A stretch of 64,000 nucleotides of DNA. Source: Mobilitalea torta. GTDB lineage: Bacteria; Bacillota; Clostridia; Lachnospirales; Lachnospiraceae. Below the pieces are notes generated by a model. That model worked only from the letters and a program-made list of their open reading frames with translations, was not told the origin of the DNA and did not search any database. A program made the translations under genes and the position numbers. Every line of letters starts with the position of its first letter. Within the stretch, counting starts at the first letter, position 1. The stretch covers positions 1 to 64,000 of the forward strand of contig NZ_JBNPXH010000011.1 in NCBI RefSeq assembly GCF_050433395.1. Reading direction: 5' to 3'. Below are positions 52,458 through 61,002 of this stretch, piece by piece.

Positions 52458-52820
52458 GGAAGGACTCCTTTGTTATGTACGAGCGGGTATAACATCTGCG
52501 GATTAGGAAACAAGAGCCATGTCTTTTCGTTCACGATGCATTCACTTACGTTGGCTATGGCATTGATTCTGGCAAGCGTGATCAGCACCGGACCCGTCAT
52601 GGACTAATCTGCTCATCCTGGATATTATAACATGTATTTTCATATCGGGGAAGGGATATATGAACAAATTTTCGTGTATGAGAAATTTGGGTAGAGGATA
52701 AAAGAAGCGGATTATTCTTGAGGTTGAATCCTTTACAGATCTGACCTCTACAAAAATTTGACAGTAAAAAATTATGTATTATGATAGTTCTAATCTATTT
52801 GGGGAAATGGAGCCTGTTTT
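52458..52820. other. Intergenic stretch without a clear gene
   Basis: It holds the upstream region of the restriction gene and an AT-rich part ending at the small membrane gene. I see no RNA gene or conserved frame. Confidence 0.4.
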
Positions 52821-52964
52821 ATGAAAATTGAAAATCCGGTAATAGGTATTTTATTAATTATAATGATATATATGGGGTTGGGGATACTGTACGGGAAATT
52901 GATGCGTTTCATGGGAGGATTTATTCATAGTCTGATACAAAAGATTAGAAGCAGTCTGAAATGA
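52821..52964 (+). CDS. Small single-pass membrane protein
   Basis: This is a 47-residue frame, starting MKIENPVIGILLIIMIYMGLG and ending in a basic amphipathic helix (HSLIQKIRSSLK). One membrane helix covers about residues 7-25. Only a weak GGAG is upstream. Length and composition fit known classes of small membrane proteins; it could also be chance. Confidence 0.4.
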   Translation: MKIENPVIGILLIIMIYMGLGILYGKLMRFMGGFIHSLIQKIRSSLK

Positions 52965-53010
52965 AATGCTGTGATCCCGTAAAATGAGAGGATATACGAG
53001 GAATGGGACT

Positions 53011-53062
53011 AAAAAAATCTGCCCCCGGAAACGAATGGACTAAGCTTTGTTTCCAGGGGCAG
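53011..53062 (-). terminator. Terminator of the hemerythrin gene
   Basis: Arms CTGCCCCTGGAAAC/GTTTCCGGGGGCAG (one mismatch) are followed by ATTTTTTT on the minus strand, 32 bases past the gene's stop. Confidence 0.75.
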
Positions 53063-53093
53063 GAGTGATTCGGGTATATGATACACAACTAAT

Positions 53094-53648
53094 TTACCGG
53101 TATTTCTTCTCCATCTTTATGACCAGCTGCTCATAATAATTCTTTGTATCTTTTTCCAATGCAGCCTTCTCGAATTCCGCAGTATCCTGGTTGACCTGAT
53201 TGATAATGTCGGGAGAGAGCTGACGCTGGGCGAAGGTATAGACTACGGTATCTTCCTTCTCAATATGGCGTTTCAGCAGATGAGTATAGCTTACGGCATT
53301 GGCGATAACGTCCAGGCGGCTTTCTTCCTCTCCGCCCTTTACCCGGGCCAGGGCTTCCCTTAATTCCTGTATGAAAAGGCGGCCGGAATCATGCTCTACC
53401 AGCATGCCGTGGGTAATTAATTTATTTCCCAGGGCGCCGAGATGGGTGACCATTTCGTGGAAGAGTATCTTCTCCTCCTTGCCATGGTGGTGGGCATCGG
53501 CATAGCTTCGGATAAAGTCGATCATCTGGTCAAAATCCTCGTAATTGATCTCTTCTCCTTTCAGAATGCCGTAGCAGGCTTTGCGGACAACTGCAAGCAT
53601 GCGGAGTATATATTGATGTTCTTCCATCATAAGTTTAATGCTATCCAT
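53094..53648 (-). CDS. Hemerythrin-like diiron protein
   Basis: The 184-residue four-helix protein has the hemerythrin ligands HQ (residue 11), ADAHHHGKEEKILF, MLVEHDSG and LKRHIEKEDTVVY. Such proteins bind oxygen or nitric oxide or repair iron centres in anaerobes. It lies 46 bases after the next upstream gene, whose promoter carries the same operator as hcp, so it probably belongs to the nitrosative-stress regulon. GGAGGTAAACC precedes the start. Confidence 0.9.
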   Translation of the reverse strand: MDSIKLMMEEHQYILRMLAVVRKACYGILKGEEINYEDFDQMIDFIRSYADAHHHGKEEKILFHEMVTHLGALGNKLITHGMLVEHDSGRLFIQELREALARVKGGEEESRLDVIANAVSYTHLLKRHIEKEDTVVYTFAQRQLSPDIINQVNQDTAEFEKAALEKDTKNYYEQLVIKMEKKYR

Positions 53649-53694
53649 GGTTTACCTCCTGTTTTCTAATTTTCTAAAGGATGCAGGTGTTTTC

Positions 53695-54312
53695 TTAAGC
53701 GGCATAAATCCGGTAAGTGACCGCATCGGTTTTTTCAAAGGAGTAGTAGAACTCCCTCAGAAAGCCTCTCATCCAAGCTTCTCTTAGTTCATAATAATCT
53801 GCAATATTACCGCCCAGCTCCTCCCAATAAGGAGAGTGGACGCAGAGCTTTCTAATCCAGACAGCCTCCGTGCTGTTTTGGGAAACCAGCTGGTTGGCGC
53901 GGTCACAGGGCATGCCGTCCAGAAGCTGATCCGACAGCAGGGTGTAGATATGGCTGGGGCTTGGCTGTTCTTCGGCTTTACGGACGATCTTTGCCTGGTT
54001 ATTGCCGGCTTCCCACAGGAGCTGGAGAAGCTGCTCCCGGAGCTGGGGAGCTATTTCTAATAATGTGGTCACGGTGTAAGCATATTTATATTCAACCTGG
54101 GAGACGCGCTCCTGCAGCCACCCGTGGATATTGCCCAGGTCAATCATTTTATCCAGGGGCTGATTGATATATTCACCATAGCGGGAGTCGCATTCCGCCC
54201 GGAGATCCCGTCCGTATGAATCACCCAGCGGATAGAGCCTGTCCGTGATATCTTGCTGAATATTAATTTTATTGTAGAGCCAATAATGAATTGGGCCTAA
54301 AAATGCACTCAT
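53695..54312 (-). CDS. Conserved hypothetical protein of the hcp regulon
   Basis: The 205-residue soluble protein starts at ATG 54312 behind AAGAGGTTTTGAAC. It reads MSAFLGPIHYWLYNKINIQQ, then GEYINQPLDKMIDLGNIHGWLQERV and helical stretches rich in Glu and Gln. No motif or cofactor site is certain; HxxW pairs could bind metal. It is the first gene of a two-gene operon with the hemerythrin and has the TGTAGC-N4-GCTACA operator about 40 bases ahead of its transcription start. Confidence 0.65.
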   Translation of the reverse strand: MSAFLGPIHYWLYNKINIQQDITDRLYPLGDSYGRDLRAECDSRYGEYINQPLDKMIDLGNIHGWLQERVSQVEYKYAYTVTTLLEIAPQLREQLLQLLWEAGNNQAKIVRKAEEQPSPSHIYTLLSDQLLDGMPCDRANQLVSQNSTEAVWIRKLCVHSPYWEELGGNIADYYELREAWMRGFLREFYYSFEKTDAVTYRIYAA

Positions 54313-54422
54313 GTTCAAAACCTCTTTTCTATTGATGTAAATAATGTAAAATAAAGAATCCAACTAAGTATTACAAGGAATATATATAATAAAAGTAATG
54401 AATATTGTTTTGGTACCAGTTA

Positions 54423-54465
54423 AGTATAGTATAGACAGAACAAGAAGACTGTAGCCAAAGCTACA
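54423..54465 (-). promoter_or_regulatory. Crp/Fnr-type operator and promoter of the hemerythrin operon
   Basis: TGTAGC-CAAA-GCTACA (54450-54465) is a perfect 6-4-6 palindrome. On the minus strand a TATACT -10 box lies at 54428-54433 or 54423-54428. This puts the palindrome centre about 40 bases before the start point, the class II activator position. The same palindrome occurs at hcp. Confidence 0.7.
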
Positions 54466-54506
54466 AATAAAAAAGGAAATCAGAGAGCAGCAGAGCAATA
54501 GATGCA

Positions 54507-54550
54507 ATCAGGCAACCTATGGGCTCTATGGGAGCCTTCGGTTGCCTGAT
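54507..54550 (-). terminator. Large hairpin downstream of hcp
   Basis: ATCAGGCAACC pairs with GGTTGCCTGAT, with an inner GGCTC/GGAGCC stem. It lies 113 bases past the hcp stop with only a weak T-rich tail, so it may end or stabilise the hcp transcript. Confidence 0.5.
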
Positions 54551-54662
54551 CTATCTATCATTATTTAGGAGAGGGTGGGCATGATCTTATCATACATGGT
54601 GCCGATACATTAATCATGGTACTTATCCGCTTTAAAATGCTAACCTGCAAATATTTTACCTA

Positions 54663-56300
54663 TTATGCAGTGAATAACTTAATGTCGTCCTCTACCGTTC
54701 CAATTCCGGCAATACCAAAGGTTTCAACGAGAACCTTTGCCACATTAGGAGAAAGGAAGGCCGGCAGTGTGGGCCCTAAGTGGATGTTCTTCACGCCTAA
54801 GTAGAGAAGGGCAAGGAGAACGATAACGGCTTTCTGCTCATACCATGCGATATTGAAAGCAATCGGGAGCTCGTTGATATCCTGAAGCTCAAATACCTCC
54901 TTCAGCTTGAGGGCAATGAGAGCCAGGGAGTAGGAGTCGTTACACTGACCCGCGTCAAGCACTCTCGGAATACCGTTGATATCACCCAGATTTAGCTTAT
55001 TGTATTTGTACTTTGCGCAGCCTGCGGTCAAGATTACCGTATCCTTAGGCAGTGCCTGTGCAAATTCGGTGTAATAATTTCTGGACTTCTGACGTCCGTC
55101 ACAGCCAGCCATAACAAAGAATTTCTTAATAGCGCCGGACTTGATGGCACCAACTACCTGGTCAGCCAGAGCAAGCACCTGGTTGTGAGCGAAGCCGCCG
55201 ATGATCTCACCCTTCTCGATCTGGGTAGGTGCAGCGCAAGTCTTGGCCAGTTCAATGATCTCTGAGAAGTCCTTATTGCCGTTCTCATCCTTTTCAATAT
55301 GAGCACAGCCGCTTACGCCGGATGCTCCGGTGGTGAAAAGTCTGCCTTTATAGGAAGCGGCCGGGGGAACCACACAGTTGGTTGTCATCAGGATCGGTCC
55401 GTTAAAGCTCTCGAACTCTTCCTTCTGCTTCCACCAGGCATTGCCGTAATTGCCTACAAAGTTGGAGTATTTCTTGAAAGCAGGGTAGTAGTGGGCGGGA
55501 AGCATCTCGGAATGGGTATAAACATCCACGCCGGTTCCCTGAGTCTGCTCTAACAGTTGTTCCAGATCCCTCAGATCATGACCGGAGATCAGGATACCAG
55601 GGTTGGTTCCTACGCCGATATTAACCTTGGTAATCTCAGGATTGCCGTAGGTGCTGGTGTTGGCGGTGTCAAGGAGCGCCATACCGTCCACACCGAATTT
55701 GCCTGTCTCCAGGGTAAGAGCAACCAGATCATCTGCGCCTAAGGTATCGTCCAGAGTTGCGGCAAGAGCCTTCTGCATAAATGCGCAAACCTCTGCGCTG
55801 TCATGCTCTAATTCGTTGGCATGCTTTAAATAAGCAGCCAGACCCTTTAATCCATAGGTGATCAGCTCACGAAGGCTTCTTACGTCTTCATTTTCGGTGG
55901 CAAGAACTCCGACAGTAGTGCTCTTGGCATCTAATTCTTCTCTTGTGGAGCCCTTCCATAAAGCTGCTTCCGGCAGAACGGAGCGATCAGCCACCTTGCT
56001 TAAAAGAGCTTCCTTCCGATCCAGGGTCTCTAATACTCTCTTATAGAAAACCTCGTTATCAAAATTTGCGTTTGTAATGGTAGTGAACAGGTTAATCGTC
56101 ACATAGTGGTCGATCTCAGCCGGGATTGCTTCCCCCTGCGCTCTGAGAGCAGTCGTAACTGCGCTTAAGCCCTTAGTCACATAGATTAATAAATCCTGCA
56201 TTCTGGCAAGATCGGGAGTCTTACCGCAAACGCCTGAAATAGTACAGCCGCTGCAATTGGCTGTCTCCTGACATTGATAACAAAACATTTTGTTCGCCAT
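54663..56300 (-). CDS. hcp: Hydroxylamine reductase (hybrid cluster protein)
   Basis: The 545-residue cytoplasmic iron-sulfur enzyme reduces hydroxylamine and nitric oxide. The N-terminal cysteines CYQCQETANCSGCTISGVCGK hold the first cluster. The hybrid cluster ligands appear later in GHDLRDLEQLL, TNCVVPP, MAGCDGR, ILTAGCAKYKYN and DAGQCNDSYSL. Length is standard. It is divergent from the Crp/Fnr regulator with one shared operator between them. Start MANKMFCYQCQ follows AAAGGAGAGGTATTAA. Confidence 0.97.
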   Translation of the reverse strand: MANKMFCYQCQETANCSGCTISGVCGKTPDLARMQDLLIYVTKGLSAVTTALRAQGEAIPAEIDHYVTINLFTTITNANFDNEVFYKRVLETLDRKEALLSKVADRSVLPEAALWKGSTREELDAKSTTVGVLATENEDVRSLRELITYGLKGLAAYLKHANELEHDSAEVCAFMQKALAATLDDTLGADDLVALTLETGKFGVDGMALLDTANTSTYGNPEITKVNIGVGTNPGILISGHDLRDLEQLLEQTQGTGVDVYTHSEMLPAHYYPAFKKYSNFVGNYGNAWWKQKEEFESFNGPILMTTNCVVPPAASYKGRLFTTGASGVSGCAHIEKDENGNKDFSEIIELAKTCAAPTQIEKGEIIGGFAHNQVLALADQVVGAIKSGAIKKFFVMAGCDGRQKSRNYYTEFAQALPKDTVILTAGCAKYKYNKLNLGDINGIPRVLDAGQCNDSYSLALIALKLKEVFELQDINELPIAFNIAWYEQKAVIVLLALLYLGVKNIHLGPTLPAFLSPNVAKVLVETFGIAGIGTVEDDIKLFTA

Positions 56301-56388
56301 TTAATACCTCTCCTTTTATAAATATGATTATGAAAAACATTTGGTTTTTTGCATCATCTTACTGCATTGATTTTTAAGAACAAGTTGA

Positions 56389-56430
56389 GTATAATACAAA
56401 TACAGAAAAGAAAATGTAGCTACGGCTACA
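56389..56430 (-). promoter_or_regulatory. Crp/Fnr-type operator and promoter of hcp
   Basis: TGTAGC-TACG-GCTACA (56415-56430) is the same palindrome as before the hemerythrin operon. Towards hcp a TATACT or TATTAT -10 box lies at 56389-56396, placing the operator centre near -40. In the other direction it is about 70 bases from the regulator gene. Confidence 0.7.
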
Positions 56431-56448
56431 AAATGAAAAAACTATTCA

Positions 56449-56476
56449 TTCTGCACATAAATTTCTGCACATAGAT
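56449..56476 (+). repeat. Tandem 14-bp direct repeat before the regulator gene
   Basis: TTCTGCACATAAAT is followed at once by TTCTGCACATAGAT, one base different, ending 19 bases before the regulator start. It may be an autoregulatory site or a slippage duplication. Confidence 0.55.
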
Positions 56477-56495
56477 TTGAGAAAGAAGGGTTGCC

Positions 56496-57185
56496 ATGGA
56501 GAATGATCAAGAGGTGTTAAAAAAATGCGCTCTGTTCCGAAGGATTGAAGAAAAGAATCTGGGATCGCTGATTCAGTGCTTGGGAGCCCAGGTCAAAAGC
56601 TTCCAGGCGGAGGATTATATTTTCTTTGCCGGGGATGAGATCAACCACATCGGAATCGTGCTGTCGGGTGTGGTCGAGGTTATGAAGGAAAGCCTGGCAG
56701 GCAACCGGCATATCGTGGCGTTTCTGGGATCGGCTGACCTGTTTGCGGAGGGAATCGTCTGCACGCTGCGGCGCATCTCCCCGGTAACGGTGCGAGTTAA
56801 GGAAAGTGCCAGAATCATGCTGATACCCTATGAGAGGGTAATCAAATCCTGCGGAAACAGCTGCAGCTTTCACATTGACTTAATCCAGAATATGATGGTG
56901 GTTCTGGGGGAGAAGAATGTGAATCTGAACCGGAAGCTGGAGCTGCTGACTTTAAAGGGAATGAGGGAAAAGATTGCCGGATACCTGCTGAATGAAGCGG
57001 CAGAGCGGGGAGCCGGGATGTTTCAGATTATGTTAAACCGTACGGAGCTGGCGGATTATCTCAATGTAGCCAGAACCTCCATGTGCCGCGAGCTGGCCCG
57101 GATGAAGGACGAAGGACTGATCGACTTTTACGGTAACAGCTTTAAGATTATGAATAAGGAAGAGCTGGCCCGGTGCCTGGAGTAG
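56496..57185 (+). CDS. Crp/Fnr regulator (HcpR-like)
   Basis: The 229-residue regulator has a cyclic-nucleotide-like beta barrel (ALFRRIEEKNLGSLIQCL, FFAGDEINHIGIVLSGVVEVMKE, ADLFAEGIVC), a long dimer helix and a Crp-type helix-turn-helix (LNRTELADYLNVARTSMCRELARMKDEGLIDFYGNSFKIM). There is no N-terminal Fnr cysteine cluster, so an iron-sulfur or heme site as in Fnr is not evident. Divergence from hcp and the shared operator make it the likely activator of hcp and of the hemerythrin operon under nitrosative stress. GAAAGAAGGG precedes the start. Confidence 0.88.
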   Translation: MENDQEVLKKCALFRRIEEKNLGSLIQCLGAQVKSFQAEDYIFFAGDEINHIGIVLSGVVEVMKESLAGNRHIVAFLGSADLFAEGIVCTLRRISPVTVRVKESARIMLIPYERVIKSCGNSCSFHIDLIQNMMVVLGEKNVNLNRKLELLTLKGMREKIAGYLLNEAAERGAGMFQIMLNRTELADYLNVARTSMCRELARMKDEGLIDFYGNSFKIMNKEELARCLE

Positions 57186-57202
57186 GGGCCAGCCCTTTCT
57201 TT

Positions 57203-58822
57203 TTATCGCTTCAACTGTTCCAGTTCATATTCTACAATCTTCTTATCCAGACGTTCAAACAGAAGCTCCGGTTTAGGGATGTGAAAACCGCTGCCAACAA
57301 ATTGTGGTTGCCACCGGGTGTCTAATTCCAGCCAGCCGTGTACCTTCTCCGAGGAAAAGGGCAGATAGGGCGCAAGCAGGACAGATAAATTGGCAATCAG
57401 CTGGACACAGTTAAAAAGGGTGTTCTGGCAGGCCGCCGGATCATGCGTTCTTGTGTCCCAGGGCTTCTCTGTGTCAAAATATTTATTTCCAAAGCGCACA
57501 AGCTCAAATATCTCGTCCAGAGCATCCCTCAGATTGGTTTTTTCAATCTTCCCGCCGACGCTGGAAAAGGCTCTGCCGATCCTTTGTTCTATATCCCCGT
57601 CCAGGGTTCCTTTCGGAACAATACTGTCAAAATACTTTTCTACAAAGGCAAGGCTTCGGTTGATGAAATTGCCGTATGCGCCCAGAAGTTCGCTGTTATG
57701 GCTGTTGAGGTATTCCCGCCAGGAGAAGTCCGAATCCCTGCGTTCCGGTCCGCTGGCCGTGAGATAATAGCGCAGGGAATCCGGGTGATACCGGCCAAGG
57801 ATATCCTTCAGCCATATGGCCCAATTACCGCTGGTGGAGATTTTCCTGCCCTCCAGGGTCAGATGCTCGCTGGACACAATCTCATCCGGAAGATGCCAGC
57901 CTTCCCCGTTGGCAAAGAGCAGTGAGGGAAGAATAATGGTATGAAAAGGGATATTATCCTTGCCATGGACATAGTAGTGCTTCGCGTCCTCGCCCCAGAG
58001 CTCTGCGAAATCTTCCCCGCGTTGGAGGCACAGCTCATGGCTCTGGGAGAGATAGCCCAGCACATTTTCCGCCCAGATATAGATTTTCTTGTCCTCATAG
58101 CCTTCCTTCGGCACATCAATTCCCCAGTTAAGATCCCGGGTAACGGCACGGTCACGCAGCCCCTCGTTAATATAACGGCTGGTAAAGGCAATCGCATTTT
58201 TGCGCCAGTGAGGACGGGCTTTTAGAAAGGACTTAAGCTTATCCTCCAGCTGGGAAACGGCAATAAATAAATGCTTGCTTTCCTTGAAAACGGGAGTACA
58301 GCCGCAGACGGAGCAGGTCGGACTGATTAAGGCTTCCGGCTCCAGCACCTTGCCGCAGGCATCGCATTGGTCTCCGCGGGCTTCCTTGCCGCAGGAGGGG
58401 CAGAGGCCGTGAACAAACCGGTCGGCAAGAAAGCTGCCGCAGGTTTCACAGAAGGCTTGAGGAACGGATTTTTCATAGAGATAGGGGCTCTGGTACATTT
58501 TAGCGTGAAAGTCTCTGACAAAGCTCTGGTGCTGCCGGGAGGAAGTCTTTCCGTACAGATCATAGCTGAAGCCCAGCTTGTCGAAGCAGTCACAGAATTC
58601 TTTGTGGTACAAATCGCTGATTTCCTGGGGAGTGCGGTTTTCCTGCTTTGCCCGTATGGCGACCGGCGTACCGAAGCAGTCGGTGCCTGACACGAAATAC
58701 ACCTCATCCCCTTTGGCCCTGTGGTAGCGGGCGAGAATGTCGGCGGGCAGGAGCCCCGCCAAATGTCCGATGTGCAGCGAGCCGTTGGCGTAAGGCCAGG
58801 CGCTGCCGATTAAAATCTTCAT
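57203..58822 (-). CDS. metG: Methionyl-tRNA synthetase
   Basis: The 539-residue class I synthetase charges tRNA-Met. The start at ATG 58822 follows GGAGGTATTATTT; the longer frame runs into the leader. The HIGH motif is HIGHLAG (residue 18), the KMSKS loop appears as GRKISTSGNW, and the inserted zinc domain has four CxxC pairs (CETCG, CPSCG, CDACG, CSVCG). The C-terminal tRNA-binding EMAP-like domain of longer forms is absent. Expression is controlled by a T-box leader upstream. Confidence 0.95.
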   Translation of the reverse strand: MKILIGSAWPYANGSLHIGHLAGLLPADILARYHRAKGDEVYFVSGTDCFGTPVAIRAKQENRTPQEISDLYHKEFCDCFDKLGFSYDLYGKTSSRQHQSFVRDFHAKMYQSPYLYEKSVPQAFCETCGSFLADRFVHGLCPSCGKEARGDQCDACGKVLEPEALISPTCSVCGCTPVFKESKHLFIAVSQLEDKLKSFLKARPHWRKNAIAFTSRYINEGLRDRAVTRDLNWGIDVPKEGYEDKKIYIWAENVLGYLSQSHELCLQRGEDFAELWGEDAKHYYVHGKDNIPFHTIILPSLLFANGEGWHLPDEIVSSEHLTLEGRKISTSGNWAIWLKDILGRYHPDSLRYYLTASGPERRDSDFSWREYLNSHNSELLGAYGNFINRSLAFVEKYFDSIVPKGTLDGDIEQRIGRAFSSVGGKIEKTNLRDALDEIFELVRFGNKYFDTEKPWDTRTHDPAACQNTLFNCVQLIANLSVLLAPYLPFSSEKVHGWLELDTRWQPQFVGSGFHIPKPELLFERLDKKIVEYELEQLKR

Positions 58823-58999
58823 AAATAATACCTCCATTTCCACGCATTTTGCTGCGCATAGGGGGTTGAAACTGAATCTCAACCCTTGAGTCTGATAACG
58901 GTAATAAAACGGTATCCAAATCCCTTGCAGACATGTCACGGTCCTGAGTGTAATCAGCCAGACAATGCGGTCTGTTTTGCTATCCACCAGCAATTTGGA

Positions 59000-59290
59000 T
59001 AAAAAAATAGCCCTCCTCTCCGAAAAATTAATTTCGGGGACGAAAGCGCCGCTTCGTGTTACCACCCCAATTCGCCCCTACCTCACGGTACAGGGCCTTA
59101 TCAGCTGCGGGCAAGAAATGGTTTGCCGATAGCCTGGCACGATAACGGGTGCACCCGTCGCAGCCTGTAAGAATTCCCATTCTTAGTCGGTGCGCAGCTC
59201 CAAGACCATGTTCTGCAAATTCTGACCTTACCCGTTCTCAGCCCTCCGGGTTCTCTGTAAAAGCATCCTTTGCGTACTCTTCTTTTCAAT
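59000..59290 (-). promoter_or_regulatory. T-box riboswitch for metG
   Basis: On the minus strand the leader starts AAGAAGAGTACGCAAAGG and contains the stem I elements CAGAGAACCCGGAGGGCTGA and CTGAGAACGGGT. A specifier region follows, GCAGAACATGGTCTTG, in which ATG reads methionine. The T-box sequence GGGGTGGTAACACG lies at 59055-59068, and the terminator CCCCGAAATTAATTTTTCGG plus TTTTTTT at 59000-59040. Uncharged tRNA-Met should block the terminator and allow metG expression. About 175 bases lie between the terminator and the metG start. Confidence 0.88.
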
Positions 59291-59595
59291 GCATTTGAAA
59301 TATCATACTATATTATATAATATTGTCTGAGATTATATCATAGGAAGAAAAAAGAATCAAATAAAAATTCGTAACCTGTGCGTGCTTTATATCCGTGGGT
59401 TTTTACCTGGAATTGCTTTTAGGGAAGGGGTAAAAAGTAAACTCAGCTTGCAAATTCCTCTGATATGAATAAAGAAGAAAAAGTTGTTGATAATTAGTAC
59501 AAGTACTTTTCCGCATTAAAAAGTTATTACAATTTTGACAAAAATATGCTATGCTACTTATAGAAAGAATTTATCCATTGAAAGGGGCGGTTTCC
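59291..59595. other. Divergent intergenic region between metG leader and AAA ATPase gene
   Basis: The AT-rich DNA carries both promoters; a TATTATATAATATT palindromic stretch near 59310 is the likely -10 area of the T-box transcript. No gene is visible. Confidence 0.5.
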
Positions 59596-60795
59596 ATGAA
59601 GTTAATAGAGCGCAAAGGATATCTCCGGCAGCTTGCCATGTGGCGGGAAGAAGAGATGATAAAGGTAGTCACCGGCGTACGCCGCTGCGGCAAGTCAACA
59701 CTGTTTGAACTGTATATGGAAAAGCTCAAGGCCGAAGGGATCAGCGATGAGCAGATTGTGTCCGTCAACCTGGAGGATATGGATTATGCTGAGCTGCTGG
59801 ATTACAGAAAGCTTCACGAATATATAAAGACCAGGCTTGTTCCGGACAAATGGACTTATGTGTTTATTGATGAAATACAGGAATGTGAGGAGTATGAAAA
59901 AGCGGTGTCCAGTCTTTTTCTAAAAAAGAAGGTTGATCTGTATATCACCGGTTCAAACGCCTATATGCTTTCCGGCGAACTGGCCACCAAACTCACCGCC
60001 CGCTATATTGAGATCGGCATGCTCCCGCTGTCTTTTGCGGAATATGGAGAAGCGGTTGCTATACCTGATAAACGTGACCGCTTTGCGCAATATATGAACA
60101 TGGGCGCGTTCCCGTTTACCGCCCGTTTTGCTGACAATTCACTTGCGCATAGCCAATACCTTGAGGGCGTATACAATACCGTTCTTGTCAAAGATATCAT
60201 GAAGCGTAATAAGCTGAACGACATTACGCTCCTAAAGTCTATTGCGAGTTTCCTTGCCAGCAATGTGGGAAGTCCGGTATCAGCCAAAAAAATTGCCGAC
60301 ACGCTGATTTCAAACGGCAGACCGACCGGGGTTGTCACGGTGGAAGCCTATCTGGAAGCTTTGTCGGACAGCTATCTGTTCTATCATGTTCAAAGATACG
60401 ATATCAAAGGCAGGATGCATCTCAAATCGGAAAGCAAGTATTATATCTGTGACACCGGATTGCGCAATATGATACTCGGCACCACGAACAGAGATATCGG
60501 GCATCAGATAGAGAACATCGTATATCTTGAACTGCTCCGTCGTGGATATACTGTAAATATCGGCAAAGCGGGACGGGGAACGGAGATTGATTTTGTCGCC
60601 GTGCGTGATAAGCAGACCGAGTATTACCAGGTATCCGCAAGCGTACTGGACGAAAGCACACTGGATCGGGAGCTTACACCCTTGAAACAAATTAAAGATA
60701 ACTATCCCAAATTTCTTCTCACCCTTGATGACTATCCGGCAGATCACAGCGGCATTAAGCAGCTGAATCTCATAGACTGGTTATTGGGGAAATGA
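59596..60795 (+). CDS. AAA ATPase with DUF4143 (AAA_14) domain
   Basis: The 399-residue protein starts at ATG 59596 after AAAGGGGCGG. The N-terminal AAA_14 ATPase has Walker A TGVRRCGKSTLFELY and Walker B YVFIDEIQEC, with sensor ITGSNAYMLSGEL. The C-terminal DUF4143 has the PD-(D/E)xK-like core GRGTEIDFVAVRDKQTEYYQVS. The family is common in anaerobes, often in many copies, and its role is unknown; a nucleic-acid or toxin-like function has been suggested from the fold. It stands alone. Confidence 0.88.
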   Translation: MKLIERKGYLRQLAMWREEEMIKVVTGVRRCGKSTLFELYMEKLKAEGISDEQIVSVNLEDMDYAELLDYRKLHEYIKTRLVPDKWTYVFIDEIQECEEYEKAVSSLFLKKKVDLYITGSNAYMLSGELATKLTARYIEIGMLPLSFAEYGEAVAIPDKRDRFAQYMNMGAFPFTARFADNSLAHSQYLEGVYNTVLVKDIMKRNKLNDITLLKSIASFLASNVGSPVSAKKIADTLISNGRPTGVVTVEAYLEALSDSYLFYHVQRYDIKGRMHLKSESKYYICDTGLRNMILGTTNRDIGHQIENIVYLELLRRGYTVNIGKAGRGTEIDFVAVRDKQTEYYQVSASVLDESTLDRELTPLKQIKDNYPKFLLTLDDYPADHSGIKQLNLIDWLLGK

Positions 60796-60831
60796 CGGTT
60801 ACGCCAAATCAATTATTTGCAGAAAACAGCA

Positions 60832-60860
60832 TTGCGAAATGAGCTGATTTATGCTATATT
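60832..60860 (+). promoter_or_regulatory. Promoter of the glpP operon
   Basis: TTGCGA (60832-60837), a 17-base spacer and TATATT (60855-60860) precede the leader hairpin and glpP. Confidence 0.55.
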
Positions 60861-60880
60861 AAAGATAGAATATTGGTATG

Positions 60881-60944
60881 CGGAGTCTGGAGAGAGCATA
60901 AGCAAGTAGGTAGAGATACCTGTTTGTTATTGTGCTCTCTTTTA
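60881..60944 (+). promoter_or_regulatory. GlpP-type antitermination leader
   Basis: After CGGAGTCTGG comes a hairpin with outer arms AGAGAGCA/TGCTCTCT and inner arms AGGTA/TACCT, followed by TTTT. GlpP binds such leaders in the presence of glycerol-3-phosphate to prevent termination, and here the leader stands before glpP itself. The CGGAGTCTGGAGAG box resembles leaders of other clostridial glycerol genes, by memory. Confidence 0.65.
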
Positions 60945-61002
60945 AAATGTAAAAATAGAAACCCTCACCGTTGATGGGGGCTTCGGGATGGGAGGCTTCA
61001 GG

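Noticed and set aside
59101..59289. A 62-codon minus-strand frame upstream of metG.
   Set aside because: It lies wholly within the T-box leader RNA, whose conserved structure explains the sequence.
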